DNA of 64,000 bases, from assembly GCA_021234155.1 (NCBI GenBank), contig JAJEKV010000762.1, forward strand, positions 1 to 64,000, written 5' to 3'. The stretch is from Isoetes taiwanensis. Its lineage: Eukaryota; Streptophyta; Lycopodiopsida; Isoetales; Isoetaceae. Both the position numbers and the translations under genes were made by a program. Under the pieces are notes generated by a model. That model was not told the origin of the DNA. It did no database searches and saw only the letters and a list, made by a program, of their open reading frames with translations. Positions 43,510 through 55,247 of the stretch are shown piece by piece (within the stretch, counting starts at the first letter, position 1; each line of letters begins with the position of its first letter).

Positions 43510-46500
43510 TTTTGAAGAATATAAGAATATATTAAACCACTAGAATGCGATCAAGTACAATGAGAAGTGTGGTGCTAAGAAATGAAGCGCCCATCATGAT
43601 CCACAAACTGTAGGAATGTCGACCAAATTTCCCGCTTAACTGTGCCAGACAAGCTTGAGACTTGGTAAGCCTGCCACAACTTATGCCTCAAGATCGGAAC
43701 CAACCGAAAAGGGCTAAGCACTGCATTCTGAAAGACCTTCGCTCTCCGTCTTTTCCAAATCAGCCACAAAAGCCAAGCTCTGCATAAATGAAACGCCTGT
43801 CGCTTGGCCACTTCCCACCTGCTAGGAAAGACTCCCAAGAGAATCTTCCGATTTGCATAGTGAAGTTCCAAAAGGGCTCTCACCGGGACCAAGCTGCCCC
43901 TACCTCTATGCATAGGACAAAGCAGTGCTCAATGGTCTCATGTCGCCTCCCACATAAAGGGCATGTTTCCGCTACCTGAGGCTTGAACCTATGGACTCAG
44001 ACATTCACCCTGAGGCTACGGTGCAAGATTTGCCACAAAAGGGTACGGATTTTAGGAGGAGGCAATGTATTCCACGCCCACTTCCACATGGCGGGCCACT
44101 TACTCCCCGGAAGGCGTAGCGACCACTTATCCGGCGACAGCGTGTCCCGAAGCGCTAGGAGCCCATAAGCCAATGCTACAAACTGAGATGCATCAAGTCC
44201 ACTATGTGACTTCCAAACGCGATTGACTTGAGAAGACAACTGCAATGGAATAGCATTGGCAATTCTGGCCCAAGTCCGTATGTCCCACCGCCTAAGACCA
44301 AATCTCTCTCTAAAAAACTCCCCGGTGCGGATGACCCTCCCAATACGATCCGCGGATGGATGTCACCCCCGACAATCCATGTGCCGAAAGTACGGGTGTA
44401 GGGAAGAGGCCAAGGGAGATGCAGAGTCCAAGGGTACCCGAGAGAAAGGCGATGAGGCTACCATACACTTGCTAGGGTCCAATGAAAAGAGAACCTTGAC
44501 CACCTTCCGTGCCTTCAAGAGACCCTTAAGAAAAGGCGAAGCATGAGGGAATGGCCGCGAAATCCTCAAACAGAGCCCACGGAATCGAAAGCTGGAATAG
44601 CCGGGCTTCCTAAACACACGAGAGTGACGGGCGATTGTGCCAACAGAGCCAAACACAGGGATTGTTGCTCCCGCAACAACTGCCGGATGAATTTTGACAC
44701 CAAAACCTTCGCGTGTGCAACGCCACATCAAGCATACCCAAGCCCCCACCTGTCATGGGGCATACACACTTCCACCATGCGACCTTCCGCTGTAGCCCCC
44801 CTCCTCATTCCCGCCCCCAAACAAAATTGCGAATGGTGTCATCCAACTCCTTAACCACACTTTTCGGGCGCAAGTATGCGAGGAGGTGCGTAAACATGAG
44901 TGCTTCAGAGCACCGACTTGGCTATCGAATCCTACCAGCCATGGTGAGTTTACTTCCCTCCACCACTTCAAATGCTTTGCTTAAGATTACAGAATGTCTC
45001 GCCCAAATTGCCCTAGCATTAATGTCCAAGCCAAATGGTATGCCTAACAGTTTGGCCGTGTGTGGCGGTGTTAGAGCGTGGAAACCGACTCAACCACGCA
45101 GAGGAGGTTCCTCCAGTACCCACATGGCAGAGCACTTGACCGGTTAAGCAAGCATCCCGGCTAAAGAAAAGGCATCCAAAATATTCTTGGCTGCTGGAGA
45201 TTGGACTCATGCATGAAGAAAGAGGAATGTATCATCCGCGAAATTGATCGCAAAACTGTTGCGACCCATCATCCATCGAAGACCTTGCACCACATTGTCG
45301 AAGAATTGCCACTGAAAAAGGCTGCGAGAGAGCTTCTGCCACTATAGTGAACAAGAAGGGGGCCAACGGACATCCCCGCCTAATGCCTCGCCCACAGAGA
45401 GAGAAGATTGAAGAGGTCTCACCCGACACCACACCGCCGCCCCCAGCGTATTACCGTGCGGCTTCATAACCGTTTCCACAAAACTAGGCCCGCGCAAAGG
45501 CACGCATCATATCGCCTAAGAGCGCCGGTGACACTGTCATAAGCTTTGGCAAAGTCCAAATTTTAAGAAAAACAAGGGGCTGCCTCATCCTACGAGCCCA
45601 ATGCACTCCCTCAAAAGCAGCAGCCACATTATGAAGAATATTCCGCTGAGGTATAAAACCAGATTGTTCTGCACTAATGGCGTGAACTAGTACTGGCTTA
45701 AGCCTCTCACCAAAAGCCTTAGCAATGATTTTATACACTCGGACAACAAAGTAATAGGCCTCCGGTCATTGATGGTTTTAGGATGCTTACACTTGGGTAT
45801 AAGTGAAATACAACTTTGTATTCAGCGAGAGGATGCATCGAAGTTATTCCCCAAAAGATCCACACACACCTGCACCACCACCGAAGTCCCCACCCATTCC
45901 CAAAGTGCTTACTGAAAAAACTCCACTGGTATTCCATCCAACCGGGACACTTATTCCGGAGCCAGCAAAGCGGCATGCATTTCCCAACTCCTGCCTGTCC
46001 AGCGGCTCCTCTAAGCTCTGTCTTTGAAGGGCTGAGATTCTTGGCGATACCTTGGCCAGCACCCGGCTCTTGAAAAACACTCGTGAGGGAAGCGGGCTCT
46101 CCTTGAAAAATGTTTCATAGTGCGCTGCTACAAAGGCCTTGATAGCATCTGGTTGCTGCAACAACACTCCCTGGGGTGTAACTATGTCCGCCATGGCTGC
46201 TGCATACTTCTTCTGGCGGGCTGCTCGAAAAAACTTTAGAGCAAGTGTCGGGTTGCTTCAGCCACGTCAAACTGCTTTGGACCCTGGCCTGCGACACCTT
46301 GGCCTCCTCCTCAACCTCGATCGATGAAGCACCTGGCGCTCCACGCCAAGCCATCGAGACCAGCCCTCTAAGAGACTCGGCCGCGATATAAGGCATCCAA
46401 CTGCGGGTGAGCCAAAGCCTTTTGCCGCCCCCATTCTTTCGCAGAACTGCTTTACCCTAGCCAATCTTTGTAACCATTGCACTCATTCCGTATCTCCGGT

Positions 46501-46885
46501 TGAATATCTGGCCGCCAAATGAGCTTCTGTAGGGTTTGTGGTCTGGATCCGAAGAAAGGTTGTGTTAAGTTTAAAACCGTCCGAGAGGCCGGCGGTGGGT
46601 GGTCATGAAGTTATTTGAATGATTTGGGGAGTGTGATCGAGAGGAGAGGTGGCCATAACATTCACCCTAGTGAAGGCCGGAGCATAATCCAAGGCCCGAT
46701 GGAGTGCCATAAACTCTATCCGACCTAGAGTATGCCCTACCATGCCCTGACCAATTATTGCACCAAGTAAAACTCGATCCGGGGAAGCTCTGTCAAACCC
46801 CACTCCTGCACAAGCCTAAGCCATTGGTCACGCTCAAAACCCCAGTACAATATCCGAACCAATTTGTCCTGCCCTGGGAGCTCCA
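43510..46885 (-). mobile_element. L1-type LINE, 5'-truncated, 3.4 kb
   Basis: The element lies on the minus strand between perfect 16-bp duplications. From the truncated 5' end (46,885): a remnant that may be the end of the endonuclease domain (LGRIEFMALHRALDY, about 46,700), then RT pieces: PDAIKAFVAAHYETFFKESP (46,160 on), EQSGFIPQRNILHNVAAAF (about 45,680), RRGCPLAPFLFTIVAEALSQ (about 45,370). The C-terminal zinc-binding region has WAWNTLPPPKIRTLLWQILH (about 44,060) and CPLCxxRHETIEHC-like sequence at about 43,970-43,930. The short TTTT at 43,510-43,513 is all that remains of an A-tail. Frameshifts and stops are many. It inserted into an exon of the PPR gene. Confidence 0.9.
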
Positions 46886-46901
46886 CCAATATGGGATATA
46901 T
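46886..46901. repeat. LINE target duplication, right copy (16 bp)
   Basis: Identical to 43,494-43,509. The PPR reading resumes directly after it. Confidence 0.95.
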
Positions 46902-47622
46902 GTTCTTGCTCTCAGGTGCTTTGTAGAAATGAGGCACGACGGACTAAATCCTAGCATAGTTACATATTTAAATATCCTAAAGCACTGTGGGACTATAGGT
47001 CTTTGTAGCTCTAGGCGGTATATACACGGCGGATCATCGACAATGGGCTCTTTGGATGACATCATACTAGGGAGTGCGATGAGTGGACATGTACGTTAAA
47101 TTTGGAAGCTTGGAGGAGGCATTTGTAGTATTTAGGAAGGCTGTCAAGTCGAAATGTGATATCATGGGGTGCAATGATTGTAGGATATGCACAGTGGGGA
47201 TCTTGGCCTAGTTGTGCGATGTTTTGATGATATGCAATTAGATAATATTAAACCGGATGATCTTGCTGTAGTGGCATTCTCACGCTGGGCTTCGACCATG
47301 TGGGCTTGATGGATGAGGGGCTCAAGTATCCGAGGTCTATGAGGGATTCCCATAATATGGAACCAAATTTATATCATATTAATTGTGTCATCGATCTTTT
47401 AGGTTGTCTTTGGTTTGTTTAATGAAGCAAAATTGTTACTTGAGGCCTGTAATATAAAAGGTAGTAGTTATGCATGGATGGCGTTGCTTAATGCTTGTAG
47501 GAAGCATGGCAACGTGGAGCTCGGGAGACATTGTTTTAATAAACTTATTCTTTTAAATCCATCTTCTTCTGCAGCATATTTCCTTATGGAAGATTGCCTG
47601 CATATGTATGAAGGAGGTTGAG
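46902..47622 (+). pseudogene. PLS-class PPR gene, 3' part with E domain
   Basis: It resumes with VLALRCFVEMRHDGLNPSIV and TYLNILKHCG, then decayed repeats in shifting frames (LEEAFVVF-like at about 47,115; WGAMIVGYAQWG-like at about 47,165). At 47,340-47,400 it reads NMEPNLYHINCVIDLLG, the last L2/S2-like unit, and at 47,415-47,622 the E motif: AWMALLNACRKHGNVELGRH, then FNKLILLNPSSSAAY. It stops after GG with no DYW domain. PPR proteins with an E tail usually recruit a separate deaminase for C-to-U editing; here the gene is dead. Confidence 0.9.
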
Positions 47623-48017
47623 AGACAATTTTGAATCCTGCAGAAGTGTATCAACGAACCCGACTTTGAAGTTGATAGGCGAGCTAGTGAGCTTATACCA
47701 TTTCACTGAGCAGCTGAGAACATGCCACTGGCTGATTCTTGCAAAGCGATATTGAAATTTTGGCGGTGAGAACATGCCACTGGGTGATTCTTGCAAACAA
47801 TATTCGGGCAACCTTTACCACACGGCAATGGGAATCTGATGAAGGATTCAAGATGTGGCATCTATGATTAAGTGGCTGACACAATTCTCATGGTTACTCG
47901 TATATGCAGTTTCGTGCGGCAGAAAGTGATGGAAACCAGGAACTCGTTATCATGTGCAGCTATGTCACGACATGAGAAGGTTCCTTGAAAGCAAGTTAAA
48001 TGGTATGCAGATTCATC
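47623..48017. other. PPR 3' flank with a 50-bp duplication
   Basis: The words tgagaacatgccactgg and tgattcttgcaaa at 47,716-47,748 recur at 47,766-47,798. No gene. Confidence 0.6.
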
Positions 48018-48225
48018 TGGTGTTTTCCTTTTACTTCTGTTAAAGGAACGTATGTATATATGAAAGTAAGAAGACAGATGAAGACGCCAATCAATGGCTG
48101 ATAGACTCTTAGAGATGTGAATCAACTAACTAACGTGGCTTAGGTGTTTATATACACACACCTAGACACGTACAATACTATGCTCAATTATCTATACTAA
48201 AAGACATACATATTCTATAGTAACA
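48018..48225 (-). repeat. Probable 3' LTR of the second copia element
   Basis: On the minus strand it begins TGTTACTATAGAATATG directly after a polypurine tract (aggggggat at about 48,226-48,234). It has a TATA-like string (gtatataaacacc) and ends near aaaacacca. No second LTR was found, so the lower edge is a guess. Confidence 0.55.
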
Positions 48226-48289
48226 TCCCCCCTATGACCAGCACTTGTTTATGACAGAAACTGAAATAAAATGAACAACAAGAAAAAAA

Positions 48290-48725
48290 AACATTGATCT
48301 CATCCCCCTGTTTGAGAACAACATCTAAGAGATGAAGTCTTTGCTTTAGTTGAGTAAAGCTTGCTTCGGAGAGAGGTTTAGTGAAACCATCTGCCAACTG
48401 ATCTTTAGTAGGGCAATGGTGAAGCATCATAATCCCAGTCTCCAAAGGTTCACGAACAAGACACAACTTTATATCGAGATGTTTGATTTGTAGATGCATT
48501 TTATAGTCTTTGGCATGTGAAATGGCTCCACAACTTTATATCGAGATGTTTGATTTGTAGATGCATTTTATAGTATTTGGCATGTGAAATGGCTCCACTG
48601 TTGTCTAAAAATAAATGTGCTGGCTTGATCAGCACTCTCACATCTTCATACAAGTATATGAGCCAGAGAAGCTCTTGAACTGTCATAGTAAGTGCCTTCA
48701 ATTCAGCTTCTATAGTACATAAACA
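48290..48725 (-). pseudogene. Copia RNase H C-terminal part (second element)
   Basis: Minus-strand reading: AELKALTMTVQELLWLIYL, PAHLFLDNSGAI, then HLQIKHLDIKL, REPLETGIMMLHHCPTKDQL and ADGFTKPLSEASFTQLKQRL. This is the end of copia RNase H. A 67-bp tandem duplication breaks it at 48,463-48,596. Its missing upstream half is probably the RT part at 51.25-52.4 kb, split off by nested insertions. Confidence 0.85.
48463..48596. repeat. 67-bp tandem duplication inside copia RNase H
   Basis: Units 48,463-48,529 and 48,530-48,596 (starting acaactttatatcgag) differ by one or two bases. Confidence 0.95.
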
Positions 48726-49190
48726 TAAACTAACATAAACATAAACATTATTAACATAAACTATTGCATTTAGTACATTTAAATTAAAATCCCCCTTAAA
48801 CCCCCTTTGGTTTGGGTGCATATTCACACGGGGGGTTACTCCGGGCAACGAGAGCTGTTGGATGGGCATATTTGCCTTTTATTCCAAGATCTGGACCGTA
48901 CATAGCGATCCTCGTTTGTGGAGTATGCAAGTACAAGTTTTTGTATACTGTATATTAAAGTTTGTAAAATACTATAAGATTTGAGAGAATGTACTTAATG
49001 GTGTTAATTTTGTACATGTATTATAAATATATTTTTGGGGCTCTCGCTGCCCCTCGTAACCCAGGTGTGAATATGCACCCAAACCAAAGGGGGTTTAAGG
49101 GGGATTTTAATTTAAATGTGTTAAATGCAATAGTTTATGTTAATAATGTTAATGGTAGTTGTGTGTTGATTATTATATTTTGGGCCCACA
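48722..49190. mobile_element. Foldback element, complete copy 2
   Basis: The left arm is about 48,745-48,857, the core about 48,858-49,035 and the right arm about 49,040-49,160. Arms and core match the copies at 19,231 and 57,867. The left edge has a small taaacataaac repeat. The right end reaches ttttgggccc but the GC hairpin is incomplete (gggcccacacaac). It interrupts the copia RNase H reading frame. Confidence 0.85.
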
Positions 49191-49641
49191 CAACTAGCTA
49201 AAACAAACATAGGTAAACTTTATGGGTCTAACCATTAATTACTAAAAAGCACAATACCATCAAGACAAACAAATTATTTCCATTGCATACCAAGAGCCGC
49301 CCAAATATACGCAAACACACTGTTATAAAATGGGCAAAACAATAATATCATAAGGTTTACTGAAAGGGGCCATGGCGCCCAATATAATGCCAGTACCACT
49401 AGTTCAAGAGAATCAACTGTCAATATAGTTTAAAATACCCCCTAATATTGTAAACTGCACATTGTCGTGCATATGATAACATGTGCTGGTATCAATGCAA
49501 GCACATAATCTGTAACATCTGGTGCAAGATCTCCAACAAATATGGAATGATCTGGAGAGCTCCAGATTTACCATATATCTAAGCAATCTAGTTTCCTAAC
49601 AACCTATCTCGGCCTAATAAAAGACATCAACATTAAAATAC
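49191..49641. other. Unassigned stretch
   Basis: No gene or repeat partner was found. It may be intron of the gene fragment at 49,642-49,945. Confidence 0.3.
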
Positions 49642-49945
49642 CTCATGTTTGTGATGTCTTAGGCAACTGTACCTCCAAGGATGCTTGGTTAAGGCCACCT
49701 GTAATAAGATTTTGAAGCCTTCTGCAGATACCGATTGCAAGAAGCAAAGAGGTTGTTGTGGAAGCATTTGGACAAAAAAACCTAATTTCTGGCCGAAATA
49801 CTCCACTGTATGCTTTGCCATACTTTGAAGATGTACTTTGTAAGGTTGCATTTTCTTGCATTTCCTCATTCCCTGAGCAGCCGGTTAGATGGGCAATCAA
49901 ATTTTCACAAACCAATCTCAATTGGCTTGTAAATTCCATAAATGC
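49642..49945 (-). pseudogene. Captured exon with splice sites, family unknown
   Basis: On the minus strand an acceptor (tgatttgacag|g) at 49,946/49,945 opens a frame of about 100 codons: MEFTSQLRLVCENLIAHL, YSGVFRPEIRFFCPNAS, TTTSLLLAIGICRRLQNLI, GGLNQASLEVQLP. A donor GAG|GTATTT follows at 49,642/49,641. Composition is clearly coding-like and the frame is open throughout, as in a conserved nuclear gene; I do not recognise which. It lies inside a nested insertion within a copia element, so it is probably a gene piece carried by a transposon. Confidence 0.45.
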
Positions 49946-50997
49946 CTGTCAAATCAAACACTTTGGGCGGGCAAATTGTAACCCAGAAGCTCGTGATTTT
50001 GCAAAAGCCGCCTTTCTGATTCACCGAAAGCAGGAGGATCTTCTACATTTATGAAGAATTCAAGCCTTTCGGTCGCTAAATTGGAGCTAAATAGGTCTAA
50101 CGGTTGAGGCATTTCTTTGTCGAATTGGTCTTTATGAAGATGCCCTTCAGGAACAAATCATCTTCTAGGGATGTCAAGAAGCAAGGCAGCAAGGAAAATA
50201 TACTTGAGGGCATTCTCCCAAGGCTGTATGGAAAAAAGCCTAACAGATTTTCAGAAGAGGGCGGTTGGTTCTTGGTCGTTCTAGGACAAGCTTGGACTCA
50301 CCTAGTATGCAGGCGGAAACCATGGTAGTCACGCATCAAGATATTCGAGTCCCGGATCCCTAGTCGGCCGGAGGAGAAATCACTTTAGGGGGCAACCTTT
50401 GCCCCTCCCATCCTTTCCACCGGGCACAACACTATCTTGGATCAAACAAATGGGTTGGGGTATAGGCTGCCGATAAATCTTCACGGGCCAAGATGCTGGT
50501 TGCGGTGCCAAAGCAACTAGGGATTGCCCGGATTTGAACAGGAATAGGGCGGCCGGTTCCGGTACCTCCACAAGCATTGCGAGGCCATTCTACCGGATCC
50601 TCCACAGGTTCCACATCCAATATCTTTGTCGGACCACATTACGAAGCGGGGGTTCTTCCACTCCGTTGCACCTTGGGGCGTGGAAATCCCCCGCCATCGG
50701 TTTACGTAAATCCATTGCCGATTTTAATATCCATGCCCCCGCTATTCTGGTAATCCCTGTTCAATCGAGACACAAGCTGCTTTGCTAGACTCATTACCCC
50801 GTCCGGATTTGCCCTAAATCGCCGAAAAGCTTGAAATCCTTGAAAGAACTTAACTTTTACTCAAAAATGATCTTAGAATCGTATGTCCGGTCCTTTTAGA
50901 TATTGGCCTCTTTCAAAGCGCAATCTTTGCAAAAATCCTTGAACAGTCTGGAATCAAAAGCTAAAGCTACAAATATGTCTGGAATCAAAAGCCCTAA
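49946..50997. other. Unassigned, partly GC-rich stretch
   Basis: The plus frame 50,104-50,328 and both-strand frames at 50,340-50,790 have no recognisable domain. The part after 50,330 is rich in CGG/CCGG and poor in CAG/CTG, like the altered part of the copia element at 29 and 31.7 kb. Confidence 0.3.
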
Positions 50998-51241
50998 AAT
51001 GCCCTAAAATGCTATCCACGAGGCTTGCATGTTCAGCCCCTAAAATAAAAAGAGGGCTTTTGTTGTGAGCCCTTGGATGTTGGACCATTGAAAAAAAAAA
51101 GCTAAATCAACGACTAAGAAATAGTGCACTCTAGATGTACGCATTAGTACATCCATTCGAATACGCCATGAAATCTTAGGAAAACCTTTGTGAAAAGCGT
51201 ACAAAAACACAAAGAAACCCCCCTGTTATTATGCTACATAT
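50998..51241 (+). repeat. Repeat family G, copy 2 (244 bp)
   Basis: Near-identical to 60,440-60,684, starting aatgccctaaaatgctatc and ending gttattatgctacatat. It has one unit of the aaaagagggcttttgttgtg word that is amplified at 18.87-19.12 kb. The second copia resumes directly after it. Confidence 0.9.
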
Positions 51242-51420
51242 GGATGCCTGTTTCTTTGATTTCCATCTAACTGCATTGTTTTTGTAAAAGGACACATATT
51301 TGGTAAGACATTTTCTCTTTTGCAGATATGATGAAGCCAATCAGAATCTGAGTACAACACTAGCTTAGGATCATGCATATGAGAATAGTAAAGACCTTCC
51401 TTAATAGTGCCTTTAAGATA

Positions 51421-52381
51421 CTACAATACTTTCTTAGTAGCTTTCCAGTGTGGCATTTTGGGATCAGTCATGAACCTTGAGAGAACTACTATGTAAACAA
51501 TATCAGATCGAGTATTTTTAACATACAACACGGCTCCAATTAATTGTCTATATAGAGTCGGGTCCACTACCTCTTCATCTAATGCAAGTGTAAATATAAC
51601 CTGGATCACAAGGAATAGGAGAGGCTTTGCAATCTGTCATATGAAACATATTCAGAAATGTACTTCTGTTGTGTAAGAAATTCCTTGAGAAGTTTGCCAA
51701 ACTTCTAAGCCAAAACAGTAAAGCATCAACCCTAAATTATTGACTTCAAACTAGCTTTTAGGTCTTTGTTGCTATTAATAAGAGTTGGTGCATCCCCTAT
51801 CATTATGGTATCGTTCACATATAGTAGAAGAATAGAATCTATTGCTCCTTGAAACTGAAAATACAAGTTTGAATCTGCTCGAGATCTGCCATATCACAAA
51901 TGGGAATTAATCTTGTGATTCCAACATCTAGGTGCTTCTTTGAGACCATATATACTTTTCTTAAGATGACAAACATATGTAGGATGAGTGGTATCTGCAA
52001 ACCCAGGAGGCTGCTGCATACAAAAATCTTCTTCTAACTCACCATTGAGAAAAGCACACTTGAATTCAAGTTGATAAACATGCCATTTCCTATTGGCAGC
52101 CAATATCAAGACAGCTCGTAAAGTGTCCAACCATACGACTGTTGCAAACACATCACTATAATCGAATTCTTCTTTTGAATATAACCTTTAGCTACTAAGC
52201 TAGCTTTATACGTGCAAACAGTGCTATCTGCATCATATTTGATCTTGAAAATCCGTTTAGCACCAATAATATTTTTGTCTCCAGGTGCTGGAACTAATTT
52301 CCATGTTCCTTGTACGGTCAGCATGCCCAACTCCTCATGCATAGCTTTTTTCAATGCGGATGCTTTGCAGCCTGGTAACAA
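51421..52381 (-). pseudogene. Copia reverse transcriptase (second element)
   Basis: Pieces in several frames: GTWKLVPAPGDKNIIGAKRI and FKIKYDADSTV (52,381-52,106), LEFKCAFLNGELEEDFCMQQ and VCHLKKSIYGLKEAPRCW (52,151-51,894), and YRQLIGAVLYVKNTRSDIVY (51,609-51,421). In between, the YVND-like active-site region is present near 51,815 (LLLYVNDTIMI on the minus strand). Frameshifts and stops are frequent. Confidence 0.85.
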
Positions 52382-52981
52382 TTAATAGGTTCTTTTTCAG
52401 CTTGTACATTAGCCATTAAGGCATAATTGCAATGAATATTGGTAAATGAATAATCTACTGTAGGCAAAGCAGCTATTCGTAAAGACCTTCGAAAAGGAGC
52501 AGATGAAGCATCGTCAGTTTCAGCAGATTTAGGCCGCTCAATCATGTACAAATTAGGTGATAAAATAGGGGTGGCAGATTTGCAAACTGAAGGCTGAGGT
52601 ATTTCAGAAATATCAGAGAGAATATCTTTATATGGGTTTCATGTGGGAGCCAATGGTGAAGGAATAGAGCAAATTTGTTGGGGTACTTCAATTGGAATGT
52701 GACTATACATACCTTCTGAGATGTTTGAAAGGTTTATGGCAGAATTAGATATTTTAGCCATAGAAGGTACAGATGATAAGTCTTGTTGCTCTTCACAGTA
52801 AGTACCATCTTCAAGAAGATTGCAAACAGTCTTAAGATAATCAATACCATTCGAACTGTAAAACTCTGAGAATACACTGCATCTTCAACAAAAACAGTTT
52901 CTGATTAAAATGCTTGTTAACGAACTGGATCATAACACTGCCATGCCTTCATATTAGGCGGGTAGCCTATAAAAATAACTT

Positions 52982-53719
52982 TTAATCACGGTCAGAAAGC
53001 TTACTGTTATTTTGCAATAGTTCCCTCGAATAAGTGGCATATGACAAACATCCAAAAACTTTGAGATGTGAAATACCAGACTTGACACCATAAAACTTTT
53101 CAAATGGAGAAATATTGTGAAGTGTTTTGATAGGTGCTCTATTAGACACATGTGTTGCTGTCATCATTGCCTCAGCCCAAAAATTTGAAGGTAGCCCTCT
53201 ATGTTTTAGCATGCTCCATATCAAAACCATCAAGGTACGATTTTTGCGCTCAGCCACTCCATTTTGAGGATGAGCATATGGAACTATCAACTCCTTATGT
53301 ACCCCTTTCTTGCCAAGATAATCTTCAAACTCAATAGATAGGTATTCCTTAGCATTATCTGTACTTAAGGCTTTGACAGTAGAGGAAAATTCGTTCTCTA
53401 CCAATGAGCTGAACATTTTATATATTTCAAAAGCTTAAGATCGAACCTTAAGTGGATATATCCAAGTATATCGACTAAAGTCATCAACAAACACAAGAAA
53501 ATACCTATTCTCTCCAAGAGAAATGGTCGGTAAGTAGCAAATATCAGAATGTACAAGTTGAAGACGAAAATTCAGCAAGAAATTCAGCTTCAAATGGATA
53601 AGATAATTGAACTTGCTTGCCCAATCTACATGCATAACAGTGTGGCTTATGAATTTGAGGGAAGGTAAGCCATTGACCATTTGTAACTTAGATGCTTGTG
53701 CTAAAACAGTAGTAGCCAC
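52982..53719 (-). pseudogene. Copia integrase (second element)
   Basis: Two frames: 53,719-53,435 with LQLVHSDICYLPTISLGENR and FVDDFSRYTWIYPL, and 53,416-52,982 with ALSTDNAKEYLSIEF, HPQNGVAERKNRTLM and FEKFYGVKSGISHLKVFGCL. The D, D, E residues of the catalytic core are visible. A stop and a frame change at about 53,430 split them. Confidence 0.9.
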
Positions 53720-54819
53720 GTGTCCATATCTGGCATGCCATTACGTCTCAGGAGTTTGTAAAACCTGCAAAGTACATACACTAGGTACTTGAGACCGGGT
53801 ACTTTCTCATTTTTCTTTTTCATTAAAACTAAGTCATTGAGGATCTTGTATAAAAAGCCGGAATTCAAAGACATAGAAGTATTCTTTTGAATAATATAAA
53901 GTCCATCATCATTAAGACATTTTTGTACTACAGGACTAAGCCGCTCTAGATCAACATAAAGCAATGGATTTTTCTTCATAATATGCAAAAAACCCTCCAA
54001 TAAACAAGACCAATAACACCAACTTCTTGTCAAACTCGCTGACATTGAGAAGATTTACTAATAGTCCAGACACCAGAATAACATCCTCGAGTTCAATGTA
54101 AGACAATTTGTTGCTGGAATTTGAACTGTAACTTTAGCTTTGGAACTAGTAACATTCCCATCTACCATTTTTACCAACACTTGGTCATAAGGTTTAAGCA
54201 GATCAAACAACTCTTCTTTCCCTGTAAGTGCTTGGTTGCTCCATAATCAACCAACCACATGTTTGATGCATGAATGTTCTCGGCCACAAAGTTAAGATAT
54301 TGCTTCTCAATATGTTCAATTGTAATATGAGAAAATTTGAAGTAGTTTCTGATATTTTATCTATGTTAGATCCTTCTGGCCACTTTTGGGACTTGAGATT
54401 TGACTGATCTTTAACAAATGCCTTCTTGAGTTTATGGAAATCTCATTTTGCATGACCCCATTCACCATAATACCAGCAAGTAAAGAGTTCTTTGGACTGT
54501 GACTTCACCTTAGAACTTCTCCTATAGTCATAATTCCGATTTTGAGACAAACCATGTTAGTATGTGGAGCATCGCATAGCTTAAATCAGTGATACATCAT
54601 GCATACAGATAGGCGATCACAGCTTGTGCCATTATGCAGAAGTTATGGGCATACAATATTACTTAACCTAAGGGTGATTATGGAAAACTAAGCCTAAGGT
54701 TAATGGTTAAGTATTGATAAGATATTTAATGGTTAAGTGTTGATAAAGTAAAATTGCTTGTGTATTGAACTAGGAAAGAAGTCATGGTGCAATAAAAAGG
54801 AGGCAACAATGCTTGAAAT

Positions 54820-54912
54820 GTGTGCTAAATGCACAATTTTTGTGAACCTTAGTGGTTCCTGTTATTTTCTGATGTAACTTTCTTATGAGTAATATAAACC
54901 CAAAAAAAAAAG
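54820..54912 (+). mobile_element. Short retroposed insert (LINE 3' tail or SINE)
   Basis: Copy A reads straight through (gcttgaaacgttagcaac complement), while copy B has about 93 bp extra, ending cttatgagtaatataaaccc and an A-run. The end matches the 3' end of the LINE at 3.12-5.1 kb (tcatgagtaatataaat plus A-rich tail, minus strand). It is therefore a very short, 5'-truncated LINE copy or a SINE that shares the tail. Confidence 0.7.
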
Positions 54913-55247
54913 AGGTTAGCAACTAGATCAATGGGGATATGAGACACGATGTCCCAAGAGGTCGGGATCAGGCCGAAGCGGCCGGATCCGATCCTATAAA
55001 CACAAGAAATAATTTGTTAATATACACCAGGTTTGGAATTGATCAGTTCGATATGAAATAAAATTGTATGAAGACAAGCTTAAGTGAACAGTAAGTCATC
55101 TGTTCTTTTTGAATATTATTATCTTTAAGTTTTTATATTAGTTGAATGACCATTGAGAATGTTTATTCTATGGTTAGAACTTGAACCAATGAGTTGAATA
55201 TTGAGCTTGTTGCCTTTATCTAGTTGTTAGTCTTCTATATAATATCT

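Noticed and set aside
46886-47622. DYW deaminase domain on the PPR gene
   Set aside because: The reading stops shortly after the E motif; no HxE or CxxC zinc signature follows.
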